From DASTFY01 sp963813375 (GTDB taxonomy: Bacteria; Actinomycetota; Acidimicrobiia; Acidimicrobiales; Ilumatobacteraceae): a DNA stretch of 64,000 nucleotides. The position numbers and the translations under genes are program-made. This document shows, piece after piece, positions 36,549 through 45,177 of the stretch. The notes below the pieces were generated by a model. The model was not told where the DNA came from. It made no database searches and saw only the letters and a program-made list of their open reading frames with translations. How positions within the stretch are numbered: the first letter of the stretch is position 1; each line of letters opens with the position of its first letter. The stretch is taken from positions 62,001 to 126,000 of the forward strand of contig CAWEYT010000017.1 of NCBI GenBank assembly GCA_963813375.1, in the 5' to 3' direction.

Positions 36549-36605
36549 GGCGCGGCAGGCGGCGGCAGGTGGCGGAATGGACGGGATCGAGACGGACGGT
36601 GGCGT

Positions 36606-38975
36606 GTGCGTGAGGTGACGGCGGCGAACACGCTGGCGCGCGCCCGGGTGAGCCGTCACCTCGGGCTCCTGATCGCGCTCGGCGCGGTGGCCGGCGTGGT
36701 GGGGGCGGTGGTGGTCGCCACGCTGATCGGTGCCCAGCGGACGCGGACCGCCATGGACCGCCTCGTGGAGGCCGCGAACTACCCGACGGCCCAGGTCCGC
36801 GCCTACCAGCCCGGACCGGAGCTCGATCGGATCGCCTCGCTGCCGGAGGTGGCGCAGCGCTGGGACGGCGTGCTCCCCATCGGCCGCGTCCTCGACACCG
36901 CGGACTGGTTCTACCCGTTCGCCGGCTACGAGCGACCTCCCGGCCACCTCGAGCCGCTGCTGGTGGCCGGCCGGCTGCCCGATCCGGACCGGGCCGAGGA
37001 GGTGCTGGTCACCGAGGGAACGGCACGCCAGGAGGGCTACGGGGTGGGTGACACCGTGGGGATGCGGGTGTTCACCACCCAGGACTTCGAGCGGCTGTTC
37101 GAGGAGACCACCGCCGATCCCAGCGGGCCCGGGTTCGACCTCGAGATCGTGGGCGCGGTCCGCGACCCGGCCGACCTCAGCCTGGGATCCGACAAGTGGT
37201 TCTACGGCACTCCTGCCCTCGCCCGAGCCACTGAGGGCACCTCGCCGGCGCGGGCGACGTACCTGTGGCTCCACGACGGCGCATCCGCGGACGCGTTCTT
37301 CGAGAAGGCGGCCGCCATCGCCAACCCGTCCGAGGGAGTCGTCGACATCGTGGATCCACGGCCCGAACTGGGCCGGGTGGCCGACGGTCCCACGAGGACG
37401 CTCGTCGTCGGTCTCGTCGGGTTCGCCGCCGTCGCCGCCGTGGCCGGCGCGGCCACGCTGGCCCAGCTCGCCGGACGATCACTCGGGCGGCCGCTGGCCG
37501 ATCAGCCGACGCTGGTGGCGCTCGGCATGACCCGGCACCAGCGGGTGTCCGCCCTGGTGCTCCCCCACCTCCTCTCGGCGACCGTGGCGGGCCTGGTCAC
37601 CGTGGCCGGCGCCGTCGCCCTCTCGGCACTGTTCCCCATCGGGGCGCTGCGCATCGCCGAGCCCCATCCCGGCATCGAGATCCACGTCACCGGCCTGGCC
37701 GTGGGAGCGGCCGGTGCGGCCCTCGCCACGCTCCTCCTGGTCGGCCTCGTGGCCTGGTTCCGCACCGGGCCGGCGGCGTCGGCGCGCGAGCGGCGGCCGC
37801 TGCGAGCCTCGGTGCTGGTCGCCCGGCTGACCCATCTCGGAGCGGAACCGGCGGCGGTCGTGGGCGCCCGCATGGCTACCGAGCCCGGTCGGGGCCGTAC
37901 CGCGGTCCCGGTGCGGGCCACCCTCGTGGGGGTCACCGCGACCGTCGTCGGGCTGGTGGCCATCGCCACCTTCCAGCACAGCGTGGAGCGCACGACGACC
38001 GTGCCGGCCCGCTTCGGCGTGCCCGCCGACTACACGGTCGAGGTGGCACGCGACGATCTGGACGCGATGGTCGACGACCTCGAGGACTGGCCGGAGATCA
38101 CCGCCGTCGGCGTCCCGCTCAGCACGGCCCTGCTGCTCGACGGCACGTACACGTACGGCCACGCCATCGAGCCTCAGCGAGGCGAGTTCCCGCCTCCGCT
38201 CCTCGATGGCCGGGCTCCTGATCGTCCGGACGAGCTGGCGGCCGGACCCAAGCTCCTCCGCCAGCTCGATCTCGAGATCGGCGATCGCGTGACGGTGGCC
38301 GGGGTCGACGGCGAGGCGCCGCTGGACTTCCTGCTGGTGGGCACCACGCTGGCGCCGACACTGCAGAGCGACGACTACGCCGGCCAGGTGTGGATGACGG
38401 CTGACGGCCTGCGGCGGGTGCTGCCCGAGCCCGAGATCATGGAGGTGTCGCTGCGCTACGCGCCCGGCACGGACCGCGCCGATGTGGCGCGCCGCCTCGA
38501 CGCCGCCTACCCGGCTGGGGTGACCGACGAGAGCCCGCCACCCGTCCCCGGTCCCCTGGTCACCCTCCGCGACACCGATGGGCTCGTCCGGGCTCTCGGC
38601 GCCTTCCTCACCTTCTTGATGCTGGCCCTCACCGCCAACGCGCTGCTGGCCGGCGTCCGCAACCGGGCACCGGACCTCGCCATCCTCCGCAGCCTCGGGT
38701 TCTCGTCGCGCCAGACCAACCGCTCGATCCTCTGGATGTCGACCACCACCGTCGGTATCGGTCTCCTGGTGGGCATCCCGCTGGGCCTGGTGCTGGGCGC
38801 CGTGGTCTGGCGCCGGGTGGCGGGGAGCCTGGACCTCGGCGGCGACATGGCCACGCCCTGGTCGTTCCTCGCCGTCCTGACGGTGGCGATGCTGGTCGCC
38901 GCCGGCCTCCTGGCGCTGATCCCATCCCGCCGCGCCGCGAGGCTGCGCCCGGTCGAGGTGCTGCGCGCGGAATGA
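36606..38975 (+). CDS. FtsX-like ABC transporter permease
   Basis: A 789 aa integral membrane protein with two FtsX/MacB-like permease modules separated by large extracellular domains. An N-terminal membrane segment (ALGAVAGVVGAVVVATLIG) is followed by soluble stretches, four-helix modules around residues 260-390 and 670-785, and the module motif NRAPDLAILRSLGFSSRQTN. Such permeases work with a separate LolD-like ATPase, and none is adjacent. The substrate could be a lipoprotein, lipid or peptide. GTG start at 36606. A related protein of similar length is at 51534-53963. Confidence 0.82.
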   Translation: MREVTAANTLARARVSRHLGLLIALGAVAGVVGAVVVATLIGAQRTRTAMDRLVEAANYPTAQVRAYQPGPELDRIASLPEVAQRWDGVLPIGRVLDTADWFYPFAGYERPPGHLEPLLVAGRLPDPDRAEEVLVTEGTARQEGYGVGDTVGMRVFTTQDFERLFEETTADPSGPGFDLEIVGAVRDPADLSLGSDKWFYGTPALARATEGTSPARATYLWLHDGASADAFFEKAAAIANPSEGVVDIVDPRPELGRVADGPTRTLVVGLVGFAAVAAVAGAATLAQLAGRSLGRPLADQPTLVALGMTRHQRVSALVLPHLLSATVAGLVTVAGAVALSALFPIGALRIAEPHPGIEIHVTGLAVGAAGAALATLLLVGLVAWFRTGPAASARERRPLRASVLVARLTHLGAEPAAVVGARMATEPGRGRTAVPVRATLVGVTATVVGLVAIATFQHSVERTTTVPARFGVPADYTVEVARDDLDAMVDDLEDWPEITAVGVPLSTALLLDGTYTYGHAIEPQRGEFPPPLLDGRAPDRPDELAAGPKLLRQLDLEIGDRVTVAGVDGEAPLDFLLVGTTLAPTLQSDDYAGQVWMTADGLRRVLPEPEIMEVSLRYAPGTDRADVARRLDAAYPAGVTDESPPPVPGPLVTLRDTDGLVRALGAFLTFLMLALTANALLAGVRNRAPDLAILRSLGFSSRQTNRSILWMSTTTVGIGLLVGIPLGLVLGAVVWRRVAGSLDLGGDMATPWSFLAVLTVAMLVAAGLLALIPSRRAARLRPVEVLRAE

Positions 38976-38993
38976 AGGTCCGATGACCGAGCG

Positions 38994-39734
38994 TCAGGCC
39001 CGGCGGGTCGCCGTCCCGTGGAGGAACGCCCACTCCGTGGTCGCGCACCGCGCATCCCAGCCAAGGGTGGCGAGGTCGCGCTCCAGGCCGGTCGGAGTCC
39101 AGTAGCGCTTCACGATGGTGAAGGCCCGACCGTCGCTCAGGACCCGGGGCTTGCACTCGCCGAGGCCCGGATGGGCGGCATCGCCGATCGGCCCTTGTAC
39201 ATCCGTCGGACCGTGGAGGGTGACGTGGTCGTCGTCCGCGTTGTCGCAGAACCAGACCCGGCCACCTGGGGCCAGCGCGCGCTCCACCACGGACCAGAAC
39301 GTCTGCCACCGCGCCTTGGGGACATGGGAGATCCAGAAGCCGAAGACGATCGTGGACCAACGCCGGGGCGGCTCCCAGGCGAACAGGTCCACCATGACGT
39401 GCTCGACCCGATCCGTCCCGTTCCGGGCGGCGTTGATGGCGAGCACCTCTCGCGAGGCGTCGACCACGGTGATCCGATCGGCGTGGCGCAGGATGACCTC
39501 GGTGAAGGTCCCGGTACCCGCGGCCAGCTCCAGCACCTCACCCTGCGGACCGAAGCGATCCAGGGCGTCCACCAGCTGTCGGGTGTTGCGATGCCAGCTC
39601 GCTGCGAACGCGGGCCCGAGGTCGAAGCCGTTGGCCCGGTTCCACCAGTCGTCGTACTCGGGCGCCCGCGCCCGGTAGTAGGCCATCTGCTCTTGCAGAA
39701 GCGCGTCAAGGTTTTCGCCGTTTACCCCCGTCAT
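38994..39734 (-). CDS. Class I SAM-dependent methyltransferase
   Basis: A 246 aa methyltransferase. Motif I LELAAGTGTFTEV binds S-adenosylmethionine, ITVVDASREVL holds the acidic residue for the ribose, and FGFWISHVPKARW and ALAPGGRVWFCDN are later family segments. The substrate is not evident. The ATG at 39734 (MTGVNGENLDALL). It converges with the permease gene, 18 bp apart. Confidence 0.83.
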   Translation of the reverse strand: MTGVNGENLDALLQEQMAYYRARAPEYDDWWNRANGFDLGPAFAASWHRNTRQLVDALDRFGPQGEVLELAAGTGTFTEVILRHADRITVVDASREVLAINAARNGTDRVEHVMVDLFAWEPPRRWSTIVFGFWISHVPKARWQTFWSVVERALAPGGRVWFCDNADDDHVTLHGPTDVQGPIGDAAHPGLGECKPRVLSDGRAFTIVKRYWTPTGLERDLATLGWDARCATTEWAFLHGTATRRA

Positions 39735-39776
39735 GGCCGGGACGTTAACGGTGGATGGACGTCTTGAGACAACGGA

Positions 39777-39804
39777 GACCGGCCCGGGGCTCCCCAGGCC
39801 GGTC
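39777..39804 (-). terminator. Hairpin terminator after the secreted-protein gene
   Basis: GACCGGCC and GGCCGGTC form a perfect 8-bp stem, extended by GGGG-ct-CCCC inside the loop. It begins 15 bp beyond the stop at 39820 and ends before the methyltransferase start at 39734, so it could separate the two genes. Confidence 0.55.
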
Positions 39805-39819
39805 TGCCATCCCTCGTGA

Positions 39820-40452
39820 TCAGGCGCAGTTCTTGAAGACGACCTTCTCCCGCGACAGGTCGATCGAGCTCGGAACGGCCGGCGTGGTCGGGTAGGTCTT
39901 GCCCCGCACGGTCGCCGAGCCGTCAGCGGTGCGGCTCCGGGAGTTGAACCGGTCGATGATCTTGCATTGACCCATCTTCTCGACGACGCGACCCTTGACG
40001 AAGTCGGCAGGGGCGTTCGCCTTGAGCTCGAACGACACCGGGAAGTTGGTGACCTTGCATCCGTGGCTGTCGCACTGCTCGATCGGGACGGTGCCGCTGG
40101 CCTTGGCGTGCGACAGGTTGTCGGCCACCTGCAGATTGACGACGTCCGTAACGCCAAAGAACACGGGCTCGGTCTCGAAGCCGCCGGCGACGATGGTGAC
40201 GCGGAACTTCTCGAGCGAGAGGCTCGGGAACTTGGTCACCGTGCCGTTCTCCTTGACACGGAACTGCGAGGCCGCGACGACGAAGGCGATGCACTTCGTG
40301 CCGACAGCAGGGCTGGTACCGCAGTCGCTGACGATCGCCGTCCCACCCTTGCCGTTGAACTTGGTGACGACCCGCGCCGCCGAGGCCGGCGTGGCCACGA
40401 GGACCACACTGGCGACGGCCACGCCGAGCGCCCCCCAACGCAACTTCGACAT
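39820..40452 (-). CDS. Secreted protein of unknown function
   Basis: A 210 aa protein with a clear Sec signal peptide: MSKLRWGALGVAVASVVL then cleavage after TPASA (residue ~29). The mature part is beta-rich, with four or more Cys (SDCGTSP, TKCIAFV, EQCDSHGCKV, GQCKI, KNCA), suggesting disulfide bonds outside the cell. I recognise no family. Likely a single-gene unit, as a hairpin follows and a 120-bp gap precedes it. Confidence 0.72.
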   Translation of the reverse strand: MSKLRWGALGVAVASVVLVATPASAARVVTKFNGKGGTAIVSDCGTSPAVGTKCIAFVVAASQFRVKENGTVTKFPSLSLEKFRVTIVAGGFETEPVFFGVTDVVNLQVADNLSHAKASGTVPIEQCDSHGCKVTNFPVSFELKANAPADFVKGRVVEKMGQCKIIDRFNSRSRTADGSATVRGKTYPTTPAVPSSIDLSREKVVFKNCA

Positions 40453-40574
40453 GGTTACCCCTCTCCCCGAGGACCCATAGAGTCCCCGGCCCCTCCACTT
40501 CAAGAGTGGTTGACGGACGAGAGTACGCCTGTCCCCGTCCTGATACAGCAGGTTTCTCGCGTGACTCAGCTGGG

Positions 40575-40967
40575 TCAGTCGGAGTTGCGCATCGACTCCG
40601 CGGCCATGGCGAAGTAGTCGAACAGGGCGGCGCGAACCTCGGCCGGGGGGTCCAAGGCCTGCACAGCGGCCCTCATGTGGACGAGCCACCGATCCCGCTC
40701 CACCGGCCCGATGACGAAAGGTGCATGGCGCATGCGCAGCCGTGGATGGCCGCGCTCGTCGCTGTACGTGGTCGGCCCACCCCAGTACTGGATCAGGAAC
40801 AGGGTGAGCCGCCGGCGGGCTGGCGCGAGGTCGTCCGGCTGGGGGTAGAGCGGCAAGAGCACCGGATCGAGCGCGACCCCCTTGTAGAAGCGGTCGACCA
40901 GGGACTCGAAGAAGGCCGACCCTCCCGCCAGCTCGTAGACGGTGGGCTCGCCGTCGGGTCCGGGCAC
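40575..40967 (-). CDS. Truncated hemoglobin (group II, GlbO-like)
   Basis: A 130 aa globin. ELAGGSAFFESLVDRFYKGV contains the Phe/Tyr of the distal pocket, LPLYPQPDDLAPARRRL and LFLIQYWGGP follow, MRHAPFVIG holds the proximal heme His, and RDRWLVHM has the conserved Trp of group II truncated globins. It binds heme and may detoxify NO or handle oxygen. I chose the GTG at 40967; the frame reaches an ATG at 41015, but that overlaps the start of the divergent O-methyltransferase. Confidence 0.85.
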   Translation of the reverse strand: MPGPDGEPTVYELAGGSAFFESLVDRFYKGVALDPVLLPLYPQPDDLAPARRRLTLFLIQYWGGPTTYSDERGHPRLRMRHAPFVIGPVERDRWLVHMRAAVQALDPPAEVRAALFDYFAMAAESMRNSD

Positions 40968-41013
40968 GCGGGGCAGTGTACGGAGCGGACCCTCGGCCCT
41001 TAGGGTGCCGGCC

Positions 41014-41664
41014 ATGGACCCCTGGATCGATCCGGACGTGGCCGACTACGCCATCGAGCACAGCAGCGCCCCGGACGACCTCCAGCGCCGGTTGATGGCC
41101 GAGACCTCCGAGAAGCTCGGGTCCCGTGCCGGCATGCAGATCTCGCCCGACGAAGGGGTGTTCCTCGAGGTCCTCACCCGGGTCAGCGGCGCCCGCCACG
41201 CCGTCGAGGTGGGGACGTTCACGGGTTATTCGGCGCTCTGCATCGCCCGGGCGCTCCCGCCCGACGGCACGCTGCTCTGCTGCGACATCAGCGAGGAGTG
41301 GACCGCCATCGGGCGGCGCTACTGGGCCGAGGCCGGGGTCGACAGCAAGATCGATCTGCGCATCGGGCCCGCGCTCGAGACGCTGCGCGCCCTGCCCGCC
41401 GACGCCCGTGTCGACCTCGCGTTCATCGACGCCGACAAGTCGAACTACGCCGCCTACTACGAGGAGGTGTTGGCCCGGATGCCTCCCGGCGGGTTGGTGC
41501 TCGTCGACAACACCATCTGGTCCGGCAAGGTGCTGGCGCCCGAGACCGACGACCGCGACTCGGTCGCACTGGCCGCCTTCAACAAGGCCCTGGCCGTCGA
41601 CGACCGCGTCGACGTCGTGATGCTCACCTTCCGGGACGGCGTGACGATGGCCCGCAAGCGCTAA
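41014..41664 (+). CDS. O-methyltransferase (CCoAOMT-like)
   Basis: A 216 aa SAM- and metal-dependent O-methyltransferase. Motifs VEVGTFTGYSALCIA (SAM), CCDISEEW, FIDADKSNYAAYYEE (metal Asp) and VLVDNTIWSGKV (metal Asp-Asn) match the caffeoyl-CoA/catechol O-methyltransferase-like family widespread in actinobacteria. Substrate unknown; catechol-type hydroxyls are usual. The ATG is at 41014, divergent from the globin. Confidence 0.88.
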   Translation: MDPWIDPDVADYAIEHSSAPDDLQRRLMAETSEKLGSRAGMQISPDEGVFLEVLTRVSGARHAVEVGTFTGYSALCIARALPPDGTLLCCDISEEWTAIGRRYWAEAGVDSKIDLRIGPALETLRALPADARVDLAFIDADKSNYAAYYEEVLARMPPGGLVLVDNTIWSGKVLAPETDDRDSVALAAFNKALAVDDRVDVVMLTFRDGVTMARKR

Positions 41665-41681
41665 CCCGCAAGCGCTGGCCC

Positions 41682-42542
41682 TCAGGCGAACTCGGGGTCC
41701 TCCCAGCCGGGGAAGAGGTCGGGCAGACCGTCGCTGACGCGGTCCGTGAACACCGCCGGTCGCTTCTCGAGGAAGCTGCTCACCCCTTCCTCGACGTCGG
41801 CACTGCGTCCCCGGAGGAGGATGCCGCGCGAGTCGGCCCGGTGGGCCGCCATCGGGTGATCGGCACCCAGCAGGCGCCAGAGCATCTGCCGCGACAGGGC
41901 CACGCTGACGGGCGCGGTGTGGTCGGCGATCTCGGCCGCCAGCGCGTACGCGGCCGGGAGGAGCTCGTCCGGGGGATGCACGCTGCGGACCAGCCCGCCG
42001 GCGAGGGCCTCGTCGGCGTCGAAGACGCGGCCTGTGTAGACCCATTCAGCGGCCTGCTGCATCCCGACCAGCCGAGGCAGGAACCAGGAGGAGCATGCCT
42101 CCGGGACGATGCCGCGGCGGGCGAACACGAAGCCGATACGGGCCTGCTCGGACGCCAGCCGCAGGTCCATGGCGAGCGTCATGGTGATGCCGATGCCGAC
42201 GGCCGGACCGTTGATGGCGGCGATGACCGGCTTGGTGGACCGGTAGATGCGCAGGGTGATCAGCCCGCCCCCGTCGCGGGGGACGCCGACCTCGGTCTCG
42301 ACGTCGCTGCCGCCCCGGCTGAACGCCGCCGCCCCGGCGGAGAGATCGGCGCCGGCGCAGAACCCCCGGCCGCGACCCGTGATGACCAGGGCACGCACGC
42401 CGTCGTCGGCGTCCACCCGGTCCAGCGCGTCCAGCAGCTCGTGCATCATGCGGCCGGTGAAGGCGTTGAGCTGGTCCGGTCGGTCGAGGGTGATGGTCGC
42501 TATCCGGTCGGCGACGTCGTACGCGATCTGCGTGTAGTCCAT
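41682..42542 (-). CDS. Enoyl-CoA hydratase/isomerase family protein
   Basis: A 286 aa crotonase-fold enzyme. Oxyanion-hole segments GFCAGADLSAG and GPAVGIGITMTLAMDLRLAS, and the catalytic-Glu region RRGIVPEACSSWFLPRLVG, are intact. It hydrates or isomerises an enoyl-CoA; substrate unknown. The ATG is at 42542. It lies downstream of the M23 hydrolase on the same strand but beyond a hairpin, so probably a separate transcript. Confidence 0.87.
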   Translation of the reverse strand: MDYTQIAYDVADRIATITLDRPDQLNAFTGRMMHELLDALDRVDADDGVRALVITGRGRGFCAGADLSAGAAAFSRGGSDVETEVGVPRDGGGLITLRIYRSTKPVIAAINGPAVGIGITMTLAMDLRLASEQARIGFVFARRGIVPEACSSWFLPRLVGMQQAAEWVYTGRVFDADEALAGGLVRSVHPPDELLPAAYALAAEIADHTAPVSVALSRQMLWRLLGADHPMAAHRADSRGILLRGRSADVEEGVSSFLEKRPAVFTDRVSDGLPDLFPGWEDPEFA

Positions 42543-42652
42543 ACGCGGGCACGGTACCCGCGCGGGATCACCGGGGTCAGCTCGGGCCAGCCGGGCGGTC
42601 AGCCCGGGCTGGCCGATCGAGCGACCGTAGGGAGCCGAGCGGCGATGGGGTC

Positions 42653-42669
42653 CGGGGGCACCGCCCCCG
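42653..42669 (-). terminator. Hairpin after the M23 hydrolase gene
   Basis: CGGGGGC, loop acc, GCCCCCG: perfect 7-bp stem ending 8 bp past the probable stop at 42677. The core GGGGGC-N3-GCCCCC recurs in the hairpin at 44152-44174. Confidence 0.5.
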
Positions 42670-42676
42670 AGAAGAC

Positions 42677-44086
42677 CTAGCCGGGCGGACGTAGGCCAAG
42701 GGGTCGTAGGTGCGGCCGCCGACCCGGACCTCGAAGTGGAGGTGGGGACCGCCGGCCAGACCGGTCTGACCCACGTAGCCGACGGTCTGGCCTCGGCTGA
42801 CCGACTGCCCTGGCGACACGGCCACGGACGACTGGTGGGCGTAGACCGTGCCCACACCGCTGCCGTGGTCGATGATCACCGCGTTGCCGTAGCCCCCGCG
42901 CGGGCCGGCCCACACGACCACGCCGCCGGCCGCGGCCTGGATGGGCGTGCCCGCGGGAGCCCAGATGTCGATGCCCTCGTGCAGCTTGCGCACACCGAGG
43001 ATGGGGTGGACCCGCCAGCCGTACTTCGACACGATCGGGTAGCCGGGGAGCGGGTAGCTCAGCTTGACGGCGATGCCCGGTGGTGACCCTCCCCCGGCGT
43101 TGTTGGTGGTCGGGGGCGCGGTGGGGCTGGCCCCCCCTCCCGGTGCAGGCTGCGGCGCCGGTGGCGAGGTCGGCCGCGGCCCGGCCGTCGTGGGCGAGGG
43201 AGCGGCCACCGGCGGAGGCGCGGCCGGCCGTCCGGTGGACGGGCGAGCGGCGCCGGGCGCGGCCGGTGCCGGCCCCTGGCGGGCCCGCAGCAACTCGCCG
43301 AGCCGCGCCGACTCGGACCGGAGCGCGCGCAGCCGGTTCTCGTAGTCCGCCCGCTTGGCCTCCACCTGCAGCACGAGCTGGCGCTGGCGCTCGGCCTCGG
43401 CATCGGCGGCCGCCTTCGCCGCGGCGCGCTCGTCCCGGGCCTTCTGGAGGTCGGCGCGGGTCTGGGCCACCTTGGCCCGGGCCGCCTCGGCCTTGTCGCT
43501 GGCCTGGGTCGCGTCGTCGGCCAGGTCGCTCGACCCGGGTCTCCTGCCGCTCGACGGCATCGACCCGCTCGTCCTGCACGTCGTTCAGGTATCCGGCGTA
43601 GAAGTTCGACACGAGGACCTCGTCCGCCACCATCCCTTGGCCGTAGGCGCTGTGGACGGTCCCCCGCTCGCCGAACCACACGTAGCCCGAGATGGCGGTG
43701 GCGCGGAGGTCGCTCCGGCGGCGGCTGAGCTCCTCGGTCGCCCCCCGCAGGTCCTCGCGGAGGGCATCGCGCCGCGAGGCCGCGGTCGCGGCGGCCGTGG
43801 TGACGGCGTCGAGGTCCCGCTGCACCGCCGTGACGTAGTCGTCGAGCACCGCCAGCTGGCGTCCGAGCTCGGTGGCGCTGGCGCGCGACTGCTCGTAGGC
43901 GGCCACCAGATCGGCCTCCTCGGCAAGCGTCTCGTCGTAATGCTCTGCGAGCCGGTTGCGCTCTTGATCGACCTGGGTCTTGCGTTCGGCCGGATCGGTG
44001 GTGGTGGGTCCGGAGCCTGCCGCCGGAGCGGGGGCGCCGGCGACCAGCACCAGCGCAGCCAGGCCCGCCCGGACCCTCCTGGGCAC
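42677..44086 (-). CDS. M23 family murein hydrolase with coiled coil (EnvC-like; frameshift near 43535)
   Basis: Secreted peptidoglycan hydrolase. It has a short signal sequence, two long coiled-coil stretches (residues ~35-120 and ~175-250), a Pro/Ala linker, and a LytM/M23 peptidase domain with KLHEGIDIWAPAGTP and GGPHLHFEV giving the zinc ligands. Proteins of this layout are activated by FtsEX, whose genes lie just upstream on the same strand. One extra base near 43535 breaks the frame in the second coil. A missing C near 42685 would let the protein end AYVRPG at 42677; otherwise it runs to 42577 through the hairpin. GTG start at 44086. Confidence 0.8.
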   Translation of the reverse strand: MPRRVRAGLAALVLVAGAPAPAAGSGPTTTDPAERKTQVDQERNRLAEHYDETLAEEADLVAAYEQSRASATELGRQLAVLDDYVTAVQRDLDAVTTAAATAASRRDALREDLRGATEELSRRRSDLRATAISGYVWFGERGTVHSAYGQGMVADEVLVSNFYAGYLNDVQDERVDAVERQETRVERPGRRRDPGQRQGRGGPGQGGPDPRRPPEGPGRARRGEGGRRCRGRAPAPARAAGGGQAGGLREPAARAPVRVGAARRVAAGPPGAGTGRARRRSPVHRTAGRASAGGRSLAHDGRAAADLATGAAACTGRGGQPHRAPDHQQRRGRVTTGHRRQAELPAPRLPDRVEVRLAGPPHPRCAQAARGHRHLGSRGHAHPGRGRRRGRVGRPARGLRQRGDHRPRQRCGHGLRPPVVRGRVARAVGQPRPDRRLRGSDRSGRRSPPPLRGPGRRPHLRPLGLRPPG

Positions 44087-44151
44087 GGTCGAAGACCCTA
44101 CACCTCAACCAGAGGTCGAGGAAAGCGCGGGCGGGCTGTGCTCTTTCTGGG

Positions 44152-44174
44152 CTGTGGGGGCCGTGCCCCCACAG
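44152..44174. repeat. Perfect hairpin in the ftsX-M23 spacer
   Basis: CTGTGGGGGC, loop cgt, GCCCCCACAG: 10-bp perfect stem. Two further stems follow, GGCTCC/GGAGCC (44188-44207) and ACCGCC-gaa-GGCGGT (44214-44228). The whole 194-bp spacer seems to be built of hairpins and contains no gene. Confidence 0.6.
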
Positions 44175-44247
44175 ATGGCCCGCAGGCGGCTCCGCCGCCG
44201 AGGAGCCCTGGGTACCGCCGAAGGCGGTGCAAGAACGGAGGGGGTCT

Positions 44248-44276
44248 CAGGGGGAGGGGCTGTGGCCCTCCCCCTG
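44248..44276 (-). terminator. Hairpin terminator of ftsEX
   Basis: CAGGGGGAGGG, 7-nt loop, CCCTCCCCCTG: perfect 11-bp stem starting 4 bp after the ftsX stop at 44281. It suggests the M23 gene has its own promoter. Confidence 0.55.
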
Positions 44277-44280
44277 ATGA

Positions 44281-45177
44281 CTAGACGTCGAGGAAGCGGC
44301 TGGCGGCGACGGCGGAGCCGATGGCGCCGACCAGCATGCCCACCACGAGGACGAGCAGGACGACCAGGTTGAACTGGGCGGAGGTGACCTGGAGGGCGGC
44401 GAGGTCGGGGATCTTCGGGATCACCCGCTCCTTCCACAGGTAGTTGACGCCGTAGAGCCCGCCGACGGCCAGCAACCCGCCGGCCAGGCCGTGCAGGAGG
44501 CCTTCCAGCATGAACGGGATGCGGATGAACCAGTTGGTGGCGCCCACCAACTTCATGACCTCGATCTCACGTCTTCGGGCGAACATGGCCGTCCGGATGG
44601 TGTTCCAGATCAGGACCACGGCCGTGAAGAGCAGCACCACGAACATGGCGATCGAGACCACCCCCACCATGCGCGACAACGCCTGCAATCGGTCCACGTA
44701 GTCACGCGCGAAGCGCACCTCGATCACGCCCGGTTTCGTCAACAACTGGTTGCCGACGGCCTGGATGATGTCGCTGTCGTCCGTACGAGGGACGACCTTG
44801 AAGTTCGGAGGGATGTCGTTGACCGTGAGGGACTCGGCGATGGTCTTCTGGTCCCGGAAGATCCGCTGGAACTCCTGGAACGCAGCCGGCTTGTCCAGGT
44901 ACACGGTCTTGGCGTCGTCCACCTGCGGGCTCTCGGCCAGCGCGGTGCGGACGCTCTGGATCTGATCGTCGGTGGCGTCGGCCTTCATGAAGACGATGAA
45001 CTGGACACCGCCCTTCCACTGCACGAGCTGGTTGCCGACACCCTGGCGGGCCAGCAGCGCCACGCCGAGCAGGAGCAGCGAGACCGCGGCCGTCAGCACC
45101 GCCGCCATCGTGAGCGTGAGGTTCCGGCGGAGGCTGGCGAACGTCTCGCGCAGCCAGTAGCCGAGGCGGTTGAGCAC
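44281..45177 (-). CDS. ftsX: Cell division ABC permease FtsX
   Basis: A 298 aa cytoplasmic-membrane protein of the divisome. The N-terminal membrane segment (LTMAAVLTAAVSLLLLGVAL) is followed by an extracellular domain (~50-175) that in other bacteria contacts a murein hydrolase, and by three C-terminal helices. The FtsX signature ARRREIEVMKLVGATNWFIR is clear. GTG start at 45177, overlapping the ftsE stop by one base, so the two are translated together. It works with FtsE to activate cell wall hydrolases such as the M23 protein downstream. Confidence 0.93.
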   Translation of the reverse strand: MLNRLGYWLRETFASLRRNLTLTMAAVLTAAVSLLLLGVALLARQGVGNQLVQWKGGVQFIVFMKADATDDQIQSVRTALAESPQVDDAKTVYLDKPAAFQEFQRIFRDQKTIAESLTVNDIPPNFKVVPRTDDSDIIQAVGNQLLTKPGVIEVRFARDYVDRLQALSRMVGVVSIAMFVVLLFTAVVLIWNTIRTAMFARRREIEVMKLVGATNWFIRIPFMLEGLLHGLAGGLLAVGGLYGVNYLWKERVIPKIPDLAALQVTSAQFNLVVLLVLVVGMLVGAIGSAVAASRFLDV

